Below, piece after piece: positions 17,660 through 24,720 of a DNA stretch of 64,000 bases; position 1 is the stretch's first letter; each line of letters begins with the position of its first letter. A program made the position numbers and the translations under genes. The notes below the pieces were generated by a model. The model was not told the origin of the DNA, searched no databases, and saw only the letters and a program-made list of their open reading frames with translations. The DNA lies in assembly GCA_900112995.1 (NCBI GenBank), contig FONU01000006.1:1-64000 (forward strand), read 5' to 3'. This DNA is from [Lactobacillus] rogosae (GTDB lineage Bacteria > Bacillota > Clostridia > Lachnospirales > Lachnospiraceae).

Positions 17660-18598
17660 TTAATTCGCTGGCCTGCTGCCGGCTGTACTGTTATCAGCTG
17701 ACATATTATCTGCTGCTTTGCCATCGACCGCTCTGTCGTTAGCTGACTTACTATCTGCTTCTTTGCCATCGACTGCTCTGTCGTTAACTGACTTGCTATC
17801 TGCTGACTTGCTGTCTAACCCTGCTGTCTCTTTATTGACACTACTCTTAATCTCGTCTTTGTTATGCTTTCCAACTGCCTTTATATCAAATATTGAAGAT
17901 GTATCAACATCGGCATAGCACTGCGAACATCTTCCATCTATTGTAGCTCCATTATTAATCTGAACTGACTTAGACTTAATATCACCAACTATTACAGCGG
18001 ATGAGTCTATGACAACCGGGCCATTAATGTCCACATTACCTTTAACAGCACCAGCTATAACGGCAGATGTTGCTGTTATATTACCTATAACAACTGTACC
18101 CTGCCCTATCTTAGCTGAACCCTTAGACTGTATATCTCCTGAAATCTTTGCATTATTAGCAAACACTTCATTAGCCATAATCGCTCCTTCTATTGTACCG
18201 CTTACTGTAAGCTTTCCACAGCAGGCAACATTACCTTCAACAGTTCCAAATACATCTATAGAACCTACTGAGTCCAAATCACCGCTGACAACAAGACCTG
18301 CTGTTATAACCGCTGTCTCCTCTGCCATCTGCTCTAACTCCGATCTTGGTTCATCTTGTGCAACACTGTCACTGAACGTCTCTATAGCTTCGCTCTCATT
18401 ATTAAGCTCTGCCTCAAGCTTATCTGTAATAGACTCTCTGCTCTCTGAGCCTGTAAGCTCACTTTTCATTCCAGCTGCTAACTTAGCCAGATCATTATCT
18501 TCTAATGTATTGACCATCATATCTTCTTTAACTTCTTTTCCAAGTCTGCTGAATACATCTTTAGAATTATCATCAGATTTACTGCCAAATAAGCCCAT
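17660..18598 (-). CDS. Bactofilin-family cytoskeletal protein with a repeat tail
   Basis: The centre (about residues 95-230) is a bactofilin (DUF583) beta-helix: repeated short turns such as GDLDSVGSIDVFGTVEGNV, GTIEGAIMANEVFANNAKI and GDIQSKGSAKIGQG. Bactofilins polymerise without nucleotide and scaffold cell-shape or motility factors at the membrane. The N-terminal 90 residues are acidic and polar. The C-terminal about 65 residues are low-complexity with a 15-residue repeat ADSKSxNDRAVDGK. A two-cysteine CSQC follows the helix. Start ATG 18598 has GGAGG. Its place between mcp and pyrH is unusual and hints at a link with motility or division, which I cannot show. Confidence 0.9.
   Translation of the reverse strand: MGLFGSKSDDNSKDVFSRLGKEVKEDMMVNTLEDNDLAKLAAGMKSELTGSESRESITDKLEAELNNESEAIETFSDSVAQDEPRSELEQMAEETAVITAGLVVSGDLDSVGSIDVFGTVEGNVACCGKLTVSGTIEGAIMANEVFANNAKISGDIQSKGSAKIGQGTVVIGNITATSAVIAGAVKGNVDINGPVVIDSSAVIVGDIKSKSVQINNGATIDGRCSQCYADVDTSSIFDIKAVGKHNKDEIKSSVNKETAGLDSKSADSKSVNDRAVDGKEADSKSANDRAVDGKAADNMSADNSTAGSRPAN
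17702..17815. repeat. In-frame 45-bp tandem repeat in the bactofilin tail
   Basis: About two and a half copies of a 15-codon unit encode ADSKSxNDRAVDGK(E/A). The first two copies are nearly identical at DNA level, suggesting recent slippage. Length is a multiple of three, so the frame is preserved. Confidence 0.75.
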
Positions 18599-18697
18599 CT
18601 TAATCCTCCATTAGTCTGATATATATAAAATATTGTCCATTATAACCAGCACTGATTATAACCATAATTCAAGCCTGTCTTATAATGCAAACCAGCC

Positions 18698-18754
18698 AAA
18701 AAAATGTATTGCATTATAACAATCATTATCCGATTAATTATAACACAATACATT
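18698..18754 (-). terminator. Probable terminator of mcp
   Basis: A 9-bp inverted repeat (AATGTATTG at 18703-18711, CAATACATT at 18746-18754) spans a 34-base loop and runs straight into seven T on the minus strand, about 18 bases past the mcp stop. An overlapping 10-bp inverted repeat (18680-18689 with 18710-18719) offers an alternative fold. Confidence 0.5.
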
Positions 18755-18771
18755 ATATTCTTCAATATTAA

Positions 18772-20469
18772 TTAATCTCTAAGTGTGAACTGTGAAATTA
18801 ATTCATTCATAGCTTCTGCCTGTGCAGAAAGCTCTTCACTTGTAGCAGAACACTCTTCTGATGCTGCTGAGTTAGACTGTACAACTTCTGAAATCTGGTC
18901 GATTCCCTTTTCAGCCTCTCTCATAGCTGCAATCTGAACATTAGAGTTCTCGCTAAGCTGCTTAGATACATCAGCAATATCATTGATTCCCTGAACAACT
19001 GAATCCATTGATTCAGCAACCTTCATAGCTACTGTATTACCTTCTTCTATTTCATTTAATGCACCTTCAATAAGAGTTCTTGTATCAACGGCTGACTGGG
19101 CACTCTGGTCAGCAAGCATTCTAATCTGCTCAGCAACAACTGCAAAGCCCTTACCAGCCTCACCTGCTCTTGCTGCCTCAATAGCTGCATTAAGAGAAAG
19201 AAGATTAGTCTGGCTTGCAATACTTTCAATATCAGAAATGATATTCTCAATCTTCTTAGATGTATCACTAATACGCTGCATAGCTTCCATAAGTGAGTGC
19301 ATCTCTACCTTGCTGGCATCAGCATTCTTCGCATGGTCTACAGCCTTGTCACTTGTCTTTTGTAAATTATCTGCTGTATCTGCAATCTGCTCAGTAAGAG
19401 TTGCTATTGTAGCCTGAAGCTCTTCAACAGCTCCAGCCTGTTCTGTAGCGCCTTCTGCTAATTCCTGTGCAGACTGTGCAAGGTTCTCTGAACCTACTGT
19501 TACCTGCTGTGATGATTCATCAACACTCTTAAGTGTAGCATCCATCTTTCTATTCATATTACGAATTGCATCTTTAAGATTAACAAATTTACCAACATAT
19601 TTATCTTCGATATCTGTCTTAATCTTAAAGTTACCGGCTGCCATCTCATCCATAAGTCTGCTTAAGTCGCTGATGATAAGATTAAGGTCAGCAGCCATCT
19701 CCTTAGCTACATTATTCATATAAGCTATCTCATCATCAATCTCACTTTCTGGGAATTCGCTGTCAAGATCACCTGCTGCGAACTTCTTAAGTCTTTCAGC
19801 CAATGCTTCTACTGGCTTCTCAATATTATCAGCAATTCTTCTTCCAAGGTGTGTTGACATATATACACTAAATGCAATAATTGCAACAACTAAAACAATT
19901 AATATATACATAAGAACATTCAATGTATTCTGTACTTCATCACCCTTAGTAACATTGATATCCATTATATTCTTTAATGCAGCATATACATTATCGTACA
20001 TAGGTGAAAGCTCTTCAATCTCTTTCTTCTGAGCTGCACCAGAAGCTCCATTATCTGTTGTAGCACCCTGCTTTAAAATGCTGTCAGCCTTGGTCCAGTA
20101 ACCATTAAGTGCTGATTCAACCTGTGCATAAGCATCTTTACCGGCCTTAGTTACTATTGTCTTCTCAACATCTGCCATATAACCTTCAATTGCTGACTTC
20201 TTAGTCTCATAATCCTTCTGTTCATCAGCAATCTCATTCATATCTGTATAACCAATTACAGCTCTTAACGAACTTCTTGCCTCAGAGAATGTTGTCATAG
20301 CCTTACCAATATCTCCCTGGGCAAATCCATAATTAGTAAGTGCATTATGATACTGGCTGCTTATTGCAAATAATGAAATACCACATATAACAAGACCAAT
20401 ACTGCATACAAGAGAAATTATAGTAAAGCTCTTGTTCAACCTTTTTCTAATCGAATCTTTTACATTCAT
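18772..20469 (-). CDS. Methyl-accepting chemotaxis protein
   Basis: A membrane chemoreceptor of 565 residues. After a short basic N-terminus there is a first membrane helix ([20 protein letters not shown]). A roughly 150-residue extracellular four-helix-bundle-type sensor follows, then a second helix ([20 protein letters not shown]), a HAMP-like linker, and a long signalling coiled coil whose tip reads [20 protein letters not shown]. No C-terminal CheR-docking pentapeptide is seen. Start ATG 20469 has AAGGAGAAAG; a 19-codon upstream extension is rejected because a promoter lies in it. It has two own promoters and stands between tsf and the bactofilin gene, outside the fla/che cluster. Ligand unknown. 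Confidence 0.95.
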   Translation of the reverse strand: MNVKDSIRKRLNKSFTIISLVCSIGLVICGISLFAISSQYHNALTNYGFAQGDIGKAMTTFSEARSSLRAVIGYTDMNEIADEQKDYETKKSAIEGYMADVEKTIVTKAGKDAYAQVESALNGYWTKADSILKQGATTDNGASGAAQKKEIEELSPMYDNVYAALKNIMDINVTKGDEVQNTLNVLMYILIVLVVAIIAFSVYMSTHLGRRIADNIEKPVEALAERLKKFAAGDLDSEFPESEIDDEIAYMNNVAKEMAADLNLIISDLSRLMDEMAAGNFKIKTDIEDKYVGKFVNLKDAIRNMNRKMDATLKSVDESSQQVTVGSENLAQSAQELAEGATEQAGAVEELQATIATLTEQIADTADNLQKTSDKAVDHAKNADASKVEMHSLMEAMQRISDTSKKIENIISDIESIASQTNLLSLNAAIEAARAGEAGKGFAVVAEQIRMLADQSAQSAVDTRTLIEGALNEIEEGNTVAMKVAESMDSVVQGINDIADVSKQLSENSNVQIAAMREAEKGIDQISEVVQSNSAASEECSATSEELSAQAEAMNELISQFTLRD

Positions 20470-20531
20470 ATCTTTCTCCTTTTTATGTAACTTTTTTGTT
20501 TCATACAAGGCGTGCATAAAATACACATAAT

Positions 20532-20559
20532 ATTATACCCCGCATATATTAATTGTCAT
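20532..20559 (-). promoter_or_regulatory. Proximal mcp promoter
   Basis: -35 ATGACA (20559-20554), 16-base spacer, -10 TATAAT (20537-20532). The spacer contains AATATATGCGG, a motif also found in other intergenic regions here. Predicted start near 20524, leader about 55 bases. Confidence 0.55.
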
Positions 20560-20701
20560 ATGCTGATATTTTATATCCTGATATATAACATACTAATATA
20601 TACTTCACAGCATTAGATGGTTCTTTTAATATGACATAATAAATCCAATTTTCCAACAATTATTATTCAAGATTAACACGTCTCATATATAACTTAAATT
20701 T

Positions 20702-20730
20702 ATTATATCAATCACTCTTTTATATTTCAA
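20702..20730 (-). promoter_or_regulatory. Distal mcp promoter
   Basis: -35 TTGAAA (20730-20725), 17-base spacer, -10 TATAAT (20707-20702), a near-consensus vegetative promoter. A transcript from here would carry a leader of about 225 bases before mcp. I recognise no riboswitch in that leader. No sigma-28-type promoter is visible. Confidence 0.65.
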
Positions 20731-20766
20731 TAGAAATTATTAAATTTCATTAAATACTATTCAGAA

Positions 20767-20894
20767 CAAAGAGTCACTTTGTGACTCTTTGCGCGCCCAT
20801 GTGGGCACGCAAGTGCATCTTCATCTCCACATGGGTCGCATCCTTGCGGAGTGTTTTTACTTTATAGGAAATGCAATTTCCTATAAAGTAAAAA
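20767..20894. repeat. Cluster of strong palindromes between tsf and mcp
   Basis: This accounts for most of the 470-base gene-free stretch. In order: an 11-bp perfect hairpin with a 3-base loop (20767-20791, CAAAGAGTCAC); a GC-rich palindrome (20791-20810, containing GCCCATGTGGGC); a CCACATGGG that repeats its core on the opposite strand (20827-20835); and a 19-bp perfect hairpin with a 3-base loop (20854-20894). No coding frame fits. Nothing in the mcp or tsf genes requires it. Confidence 0.8.
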
Positions 20895-20924
20895 ACCATA
20901 TCCTGTATTAACAAGATATGGTTT
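20893..20924 (-). terminator. Rho-independent terminator of rpsB-tsf
   Basis: A 10-bp perfect stem (AAACCATATC 20893-20902 with GATATGGTTT 20915-20924) with a 12-base loop is followed on the minus strand by a T run, about 20 bases past the tsf stop. Confidence 0.85.
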
Positions 20925-20942
20925 AGTAAATATAATTATTAA

Positions 20943-22028
20943 TTACTGAAGCTGAGCTGCAACTTCCGCTGCGAAATCTTCATTCTTCTTCTCAAGACCT
21001 TCACCAACTTCAAAACGAACAAAGTTCTTAATAGTAAATGGTGAACCAGCTGCCTTGCCTACTTCTGCAATATACTTAGATACTGACTGCTTTCCATCCT
21101 CAGCCTTAACATATACCTGATCCATAAGGCAGATTTCCTTAAGCTGCTTAGACACACGGCCTTCTACTAATCCATTAAAAATCTTATCAGCAGCAATATT
21201 AGCTCTGTCAGCTAATGCAAGCTCAGCTAACTGAGAAGCAGCTTCCTTTGAAAGGAAGTTGAATAAATACTGCATATTGCTCTTATGTTCTTCATATGTT
21301 GCAATATCTTCATCGCTCCATACTTTATCATTAACAGCCTTATCAATTAACTTATTTAAGATTGGCTTTGGAAGAGTAGCTGGGTCATTTAACGCACTCT
21401 CTTCGATGATTTCTCTTAACTTAGTAAGTTCTTCCGCTGACATATCATTTCTACTGATATACTGTGGGTTCATAGCTGCTATCTGCATAGCAATGTTAGT
21501 AAGTGCTTCTTTAACTGCATCTCCTGTAGCACCTTCTGCTGCAACAAGAACGCCAATTCTTCCACCACCGTGAACATATGAAGCAACACAGTCACCTGTA
21601 AGCTTTTCAAATCTTCTTAAAGAAAGCTTTTCACCGATTACGATAGTCTTTTCTTCAAGCTCAGACTTCATATCAAGAATTGCACATACATCTTCGCCAT
21701 CTCCAGCCTTATCAACTGAAGCCTTAAGAGCCTTATCAGCTACGTTCTGAACAAATTCCTGGAATACAGCGTTCTTTGCAACGAAATCTGTCTCTGAGTT
21801 AACTTCTACTACTACTGCTGTGTTGCCTTCTGATGCAACTCTTGTGATACCTTCTGCTGCGATTCTGCCGGCTTTCTTTTCTACCTTAGCTGCTCCGCTC
21901 TTTCTAAGAACATCAACAGCTGCTTCCATATCTCCATCTGTCTCTGTAAGAGCCTTCTTACATTCCATCATACCTGCACCAGTAGACTCTCTAAGTTCTT
22001 TAACCATTGCTGCTGTAATTGCTGCCAT
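20943..22028 (-). CDS. tsf: Elongation factor Ts, long form
   Basis: EF-Ts is the nucleotide exchange factor for EF-Tu. The N-terminal UBA-like module (VKELRESTGAGMMECKKAL) and the core VNSETDFVAKN are clear. At 361 residues it is longer than the common 280-310. The extra part is about 55 residues around LNKLIDKAVNDKVWSDEDIA to LSKEAASQLAELAL, before the usual VEGRVSKQLKEICLMDQVYV. I know this long form from Lachnospiraceae, so it is a lineage marker rather than an error. Start ATG 22028 has GGAGGAAAG; the longest frame adds five residues. Confidence 0.97.
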   Translation of the reverse strand: MAAITAAMVKELRESTGAGMMECKKALTETDGDMEAAVDVLRKSGAAKVEKKAGRIAAEGITRVASEGNTAVVVEVNSETDFVAKNAVFQEFVQNVADKALKASVDKAGDGEDVCAILDMKSELEEKTIVIGEKLSLRRFEKLTGDCVASYVHGGGRIGVLVAAEGATGDAVKEALTNIAMQIAAMNPQYISRNDMSAEELTKLREIIEESALNDPATLPKPILNKLIDKAVNDKVWSDEDIATYEEHKSNMQYLFNFLSKEAASQLAELALADRANIAADKIFNGLVEGRVSKQLKEICLMDQVYVKAEDGKQSVSKYIAEVGKAAGSPFTIKNFVRFEVGEGLEKKNEDFAAEVAAQLQ

Positions 22029-22131
22029 TTTACTTTCCTCCAAATTATAATATTTTAAAATAATCTTAAAAAATGCTTCAACCTGAAACTACAGGCTGAA
22101 GCATACATAAACTTAAGTCAAACCTTAAATA

Positions 22132-22860
22132 TTAAGCTTCCTCAGCTACTTCTTCTGCATCAGCGGCTACAGCTTCTTCACCCTGATTAGCTTCGATAAC
22201 AGCGTCAGCCATCTTTGAAACGATTAAGTTAACAGCTCTGATAGCGTCATCGTTACCAGGAATAACATAATCTAATTCATCTGGATCACAGTTAGTATCA
22301 GCGATACCGATTAATGTGATACCAAGTGCGTGTGCTTCCTGAACGCAGATTCTTTCCTTCTTAGGATCTACGATAAAGATAGCATCTGGAATTCTCTTCA
22401 TTTCCTTGATACCACCAAGGTTCTTCTGAAGCTTTTCTAATTCCTTCTTTAAGTTAATAACTTCCTTCTTAGGAAGAACATCAAATGTTCCATCTTCCTG
22501 CATTGTTTCGATTTCTTTAAGTCTTGCAATTCTTGACTGGATTGTCTTGAAGTTAGTGAGCATACCACCTAACCATCTTTCGTTAACGAAATACATACCA
22601 CATCTTGTAGCTTCATTAGCGATTGCATCCTGTGCCTGCTTCTTTGTACCTACGAAAAGGATTGTACCACCATCAGCAACGATATCAGAAACTGCCTTAT
22701 AAGCTTCATCAACCTTTCCTACTGACTTCTGTAAATCGATGATATGGATACCATTTCTTTCTGTGTAGATGTACTCAGCCATCTTAGGATTCCATCTTCT
22801 TGTCTGATGTCCGAAATGAACACCTGCTTCAAGTAACTGCTTCATTGAAATTACGCTCAT
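22132..22860 (-). CDS. rpsB: 30S ribosomal protein S2
   Basis: S2 binds late on the small subunit. The 242-residue protein has the family marks [63 protein letters not shown] and the acidic alanine/glutamate tail. Start ATG 22860 has TGGAGG. A strong promoter and a folded leader precede it; tsf follows after about 100 bases. This is the conserved rpsB-tsf pair. Confidence 0.99.
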   Translation of the reverse strand: MSVISMKQLLEAGVHFGHQTRRWNPKMAEYIYTERNGIHIIDLQKSVGKVDEAYKAVSDIVADGGTILFVGTKKQAQDAIANEATRCGMYFVNERWLGGMLTNFKTIQSRIARLKEIETMQEDGTFDVLPKKEVINLKKELEKLQKNLGGIKEMKRIPDAIFIVDPKKERICVQEAHALGITLIGIADTNCDPDELDYVIPGNDDAIRAVNLIVSKMADAVIEANQGEEAVAADAEEVAEEA

Positions 22861-22891
22861 TTTAATACCTCCATTGGTTAAATTATCTTTT

Positions 22892-22970
22892 GCAGGCTTC
22901 CTGGATTATGCAACACATCCCGTATAGCCACCGTCTGCGTACAACGGCACCCGCTATGCCATCCACCTGC
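22892..22970 (-). promoter_or_regulatory. Structured leader of rpsB, probably an S2 autoregulatory RNA
   Basis: Between the rpsB promoter and the gene, the minus strand folds into one long interrupted stem. GCAGG pairs with CCTGC (22970-22966 with 22896-22892), TGGAT with ATCCA, ATAGC with GCTAT and CCGT with ACGG. Several side loops are rich in C and G against an A+T-rich background. Leaders that bind the encoded ribosomal protein are known for rpsB in several bacteria. Matching this one to a known class is inference. Confidence 0.6.
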
Positions 22971-22991
22971 ATGCTTTTTCACACGAAATGT

Positions 22992-23020
22992 ATTATATCA
23001 ATACCATTAAATAATTGCAA
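22992..23020 (-). promoter_or_regulatory. rpsB promoter
   Basis: -35 TTGCAA (23020-23015), 17-base spacer, -10 TATAAT (22997-22992). Start near 22985, giving a leader of about 125 bases that contains the folded element. Confidence 0.8.
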
Positions 23021-23056
23021 GCATTTTTTATACAAAAACAAACAGCAAAGATAAAT

Positions 23057-23088
23057 ACAGGCTGACCAAATAATCTTAGTCAGCCTGT
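23057..23088 (-). terminator. Terminator closing the fla/che cluster
   Basis: A 10-bp perfect stem (ACAGGCTGAC 23057-23066 with GTCAGCCTGT 23079-23088) overlaps the last codons of the gene at 23076. The T run after it is imperfect (ATTTATCTTTG). Confidence 0.65.
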
Positions 23089-23636
23089 GTGTTATTATTA
23101 TTATCTACATCGCTTCTTGTTATTATTCTTGCGATATTCTCATATGAATCACCCTTAATCAATTCAAAGTTGCCCTGCTGGACTATTCTTGAATATCCAT
23201 AAGTTGCCATATACTGTGTAAAAGCATCTGCATCTTCTATAACACCCTTATTCTTAAGTATCTTTGATATATCAGCCGCAACCTTTATATTCTTAGGATT
23301 GATATTAACTATAACCTTATCTTCCTCCGATACATACCTTGTTGTAGCTGTAGTAGAACTATCCGTCGCTTTTACTACCGAATTCTTTGCTGTGTCAGCT
23401 GATGTTGTATCTTCGTTACCCTTATTCTCTGAATGTTCTGTGCTTTCAGCCTGTATTGTTTCATTATCTTTATCCGATTGTGTTGTATAGGCTATAACAG
23501 AACCAGTCGTCTCCTGTGGGACATTTGAACCATTAACATTATTATTAACCGCTGTAACTTTGTCAGCAATAAGCATAATAAGAACTGCGATAATAATTCC
23601 GCTTCCAAGACCGCTTAAATAATATCTTAACTTCAT
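23076..23636 (-). CDS. Membrane-anchored protein with a YceG/MltG-like subdomain
   Basis: 186 residues. One N-terminal membrane helix (LSGLGSGIIIAVLIMLIA) is followed by a Ser/Thr/Asp-rich linker (about 30-95). A C-terminal module (about 95-175) reads ADISKILKNKGVIEDADAFT, then YSRIVQQGNFELIKGDSYENIARII. This resembles the LysM-like segment of the MltG/YceG endolytic transglycosylases, but the catalytic domain is absent. The start is set at ATG 23636 (AGGTG upstream) instead of a GTG 12 bases earlier. It is the last gene before the fla/che terminator. Function unknown; a cell-wall-binding role is a guess. Confidence 0.7.
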   Translation of the reverse strand: MKLRYYLSGLGSGIIIAVLIMLIADKVTAVNNNVNGSNVPQETTGSVIAYTTQSDKDNETIQAESTEHSENKGNEDTTSADTAKNSVVKATDSSTTATTRYVSEEDKVIVNINPKNIKVAADISKILKNKGVIEDADAFTQYMATYGYSRIVQQGNFELIKGDSYENIARIITRSDVDNNNNTQAD

Positions 23637-23734
23637 TGTATAATGCACCTGTTCCTTAATTCTAACATAATTTCACCTGATAACAATCAGTATTAATCAC
23701 TTTATACACTAACCTCATTAACCAGTAATTACTT

Positions 23735-24355
23735 TTATTCGCCTGCTGCATTAACATATAACTTGATAACAAGACGAACCTCTCCAACTCCAAACTTTAA
23801 ACGTTTAGCTATATCAATATCGTTATAGCCATTATTATATAAGGTCATAATCTTCTGATTCTTATCTAACTTATCATCAAGTGGAAATTCATCAACACTT
23901 ATTCTCTGTGGTGCTTTCTGTGTTTCATCAAGCTTTATAAGTCTTTCCCTTACTGTTCCCATTCCTCTTGCCTGTGTGTTAGTTGCATTGACACTCTTAA
24001 CTGTAGTCTTAATCTCTTTATCCTTCTCGTTAAGCATATCATACATAAACATTACTTCATTATGATTACGATTGATTTCTTTTAGAACATTGTCTGCATA
24101 CTCATTCATTTCAAGAATCTTGGTATTGGATATTTTATCAAGGCTTGCCTCAGTCTTTTCTTCTATATCCTGCATTTTCTTCTCAATTATGTCATCTATA
24201 GCCTTTGATACCTGTGACACTTGCTTTGCCGAATCATAATCTGATACATATGAAGCAGTATCAGCCTGTTCTTTATTATCAGTTATTCCAAGTATAATGC
24301 TTATTATAACGCATATTATACCTATAACTATTAAAACTATCGCTACAGTTCCCAT
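23735..24355 (-). CDS. SwrB-like coiled-coil membrane protein with a C-terminal helix-turn-helix
   Basis: 206 residues: an N-terminal membrane helix (TVAIVLIVIGIICVIISIIL), a long charged coiled coil (about 35-125), and a C-terminal helix-turn-helix-like segment (NQKIMTLYNNGYNDIDIAKR, then GVGEVRLVIKLY). This layout, and its place between the flagellar sigma factor and rpsB, match B. subtilis SwrB, which activates flagellar assembly. Sequence similarity outside the layout is low to my eye, so this is an analogy. The start is ATG 24355 with GGAGAGA. An earlier in-frame ATG overlaps the upstream stop as ATGA but lacks a ribosome binding site. Confidence 0.7.
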   Translation of the reverse strand: MGTVAIVLIVIGIICVIISIILGITDNKEQADTASYVSDYDSAKQVSQVSKAIDDIIEKKMQDIEEKTEASLDKISNTKILEMNEYADNVLKEINRNHNEVMFMYDMLNEKDKEIKTTVKSVNATNTQARGMGTVRERLIKLDETQKAPQRISVDEFPLDDKLDKNQKIMTLYNNGYNDIDIAKRLKFGVGEVRLVIKLYVNAAGE

Positions 24356-24369
24356 TATCTCTCCATTAA

Positions 24370-24684
24370 TCATACTTTGACGTCAAAGTCTATATCTTCC
24401 AAGTCTTTAATAAACACTTTACCGTCTTCTGATGTCTGATTTTTCCTTTCTTTATGTCCAGACTGATACTCGTTATCACTTTTATCCTTAGCATCAAACT
24501 TTTTCTGTCTGTTATTAGGGTCTTCTTTATGATTCACCTGTTCAGCTCTTGTGTGGATATCTTTCTGTAACTGAACCGCCGTCGTCTGCTGTTCTACCAT
24601 AGGTCTGACATCTTCATTATGTCTGACTTGTGATACCGTATTCTGCTGTTGAATCATACCAAATTCCATCGGTCTTACTATCAT
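24370..24684 (-). CDS. Conserved-context small polar protein in the flagellar operon
   Basis: 104 residues, no membrane segment, very rich in Gln, Asn, Lys and Asp and probably largely disordered. It opens IVRPMEFGMIQQQNTVSQ and ends with an acidic patch DLEDIDFDVKV. Start ATG 24684 has AGAGGTG. It lies 36 bases after the fapA-like gene and directly before the SwrB-like gene. I do not recognise a family. Its position suggests a co-factor of one of these neighbours. Confidence 0.6.
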   Translation of the reverse strand: MIVRPMEFGMIQQQNTVSQVRHNEDVRPMVEQQTTAVQLQKDIHTRAEQVNHKEDPNNRQKKFDAKDKSDNEYQSGHKERKNQTSEDGKVFIKDLEDIDFDVKV

Positions 24685-24720
24685 ATCAACACCTCTTTAT
24701 CACAATTAACCACTTAATAA

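Noticed and set aside
20470-20526. A 19-residue N-terminal extension of the chemoreceptor
   Set aside because: It begins at the predicted transcription start of the proximal promoter; AAGGAG precedes ATG 20469.
20531-20695. A c-di-GMP or other riboswitch in the mcp leader
   Set aside because: None of the conserved core sequences of the GEMM class is present and no stable pairing was seen beyond A+T-rich noise.
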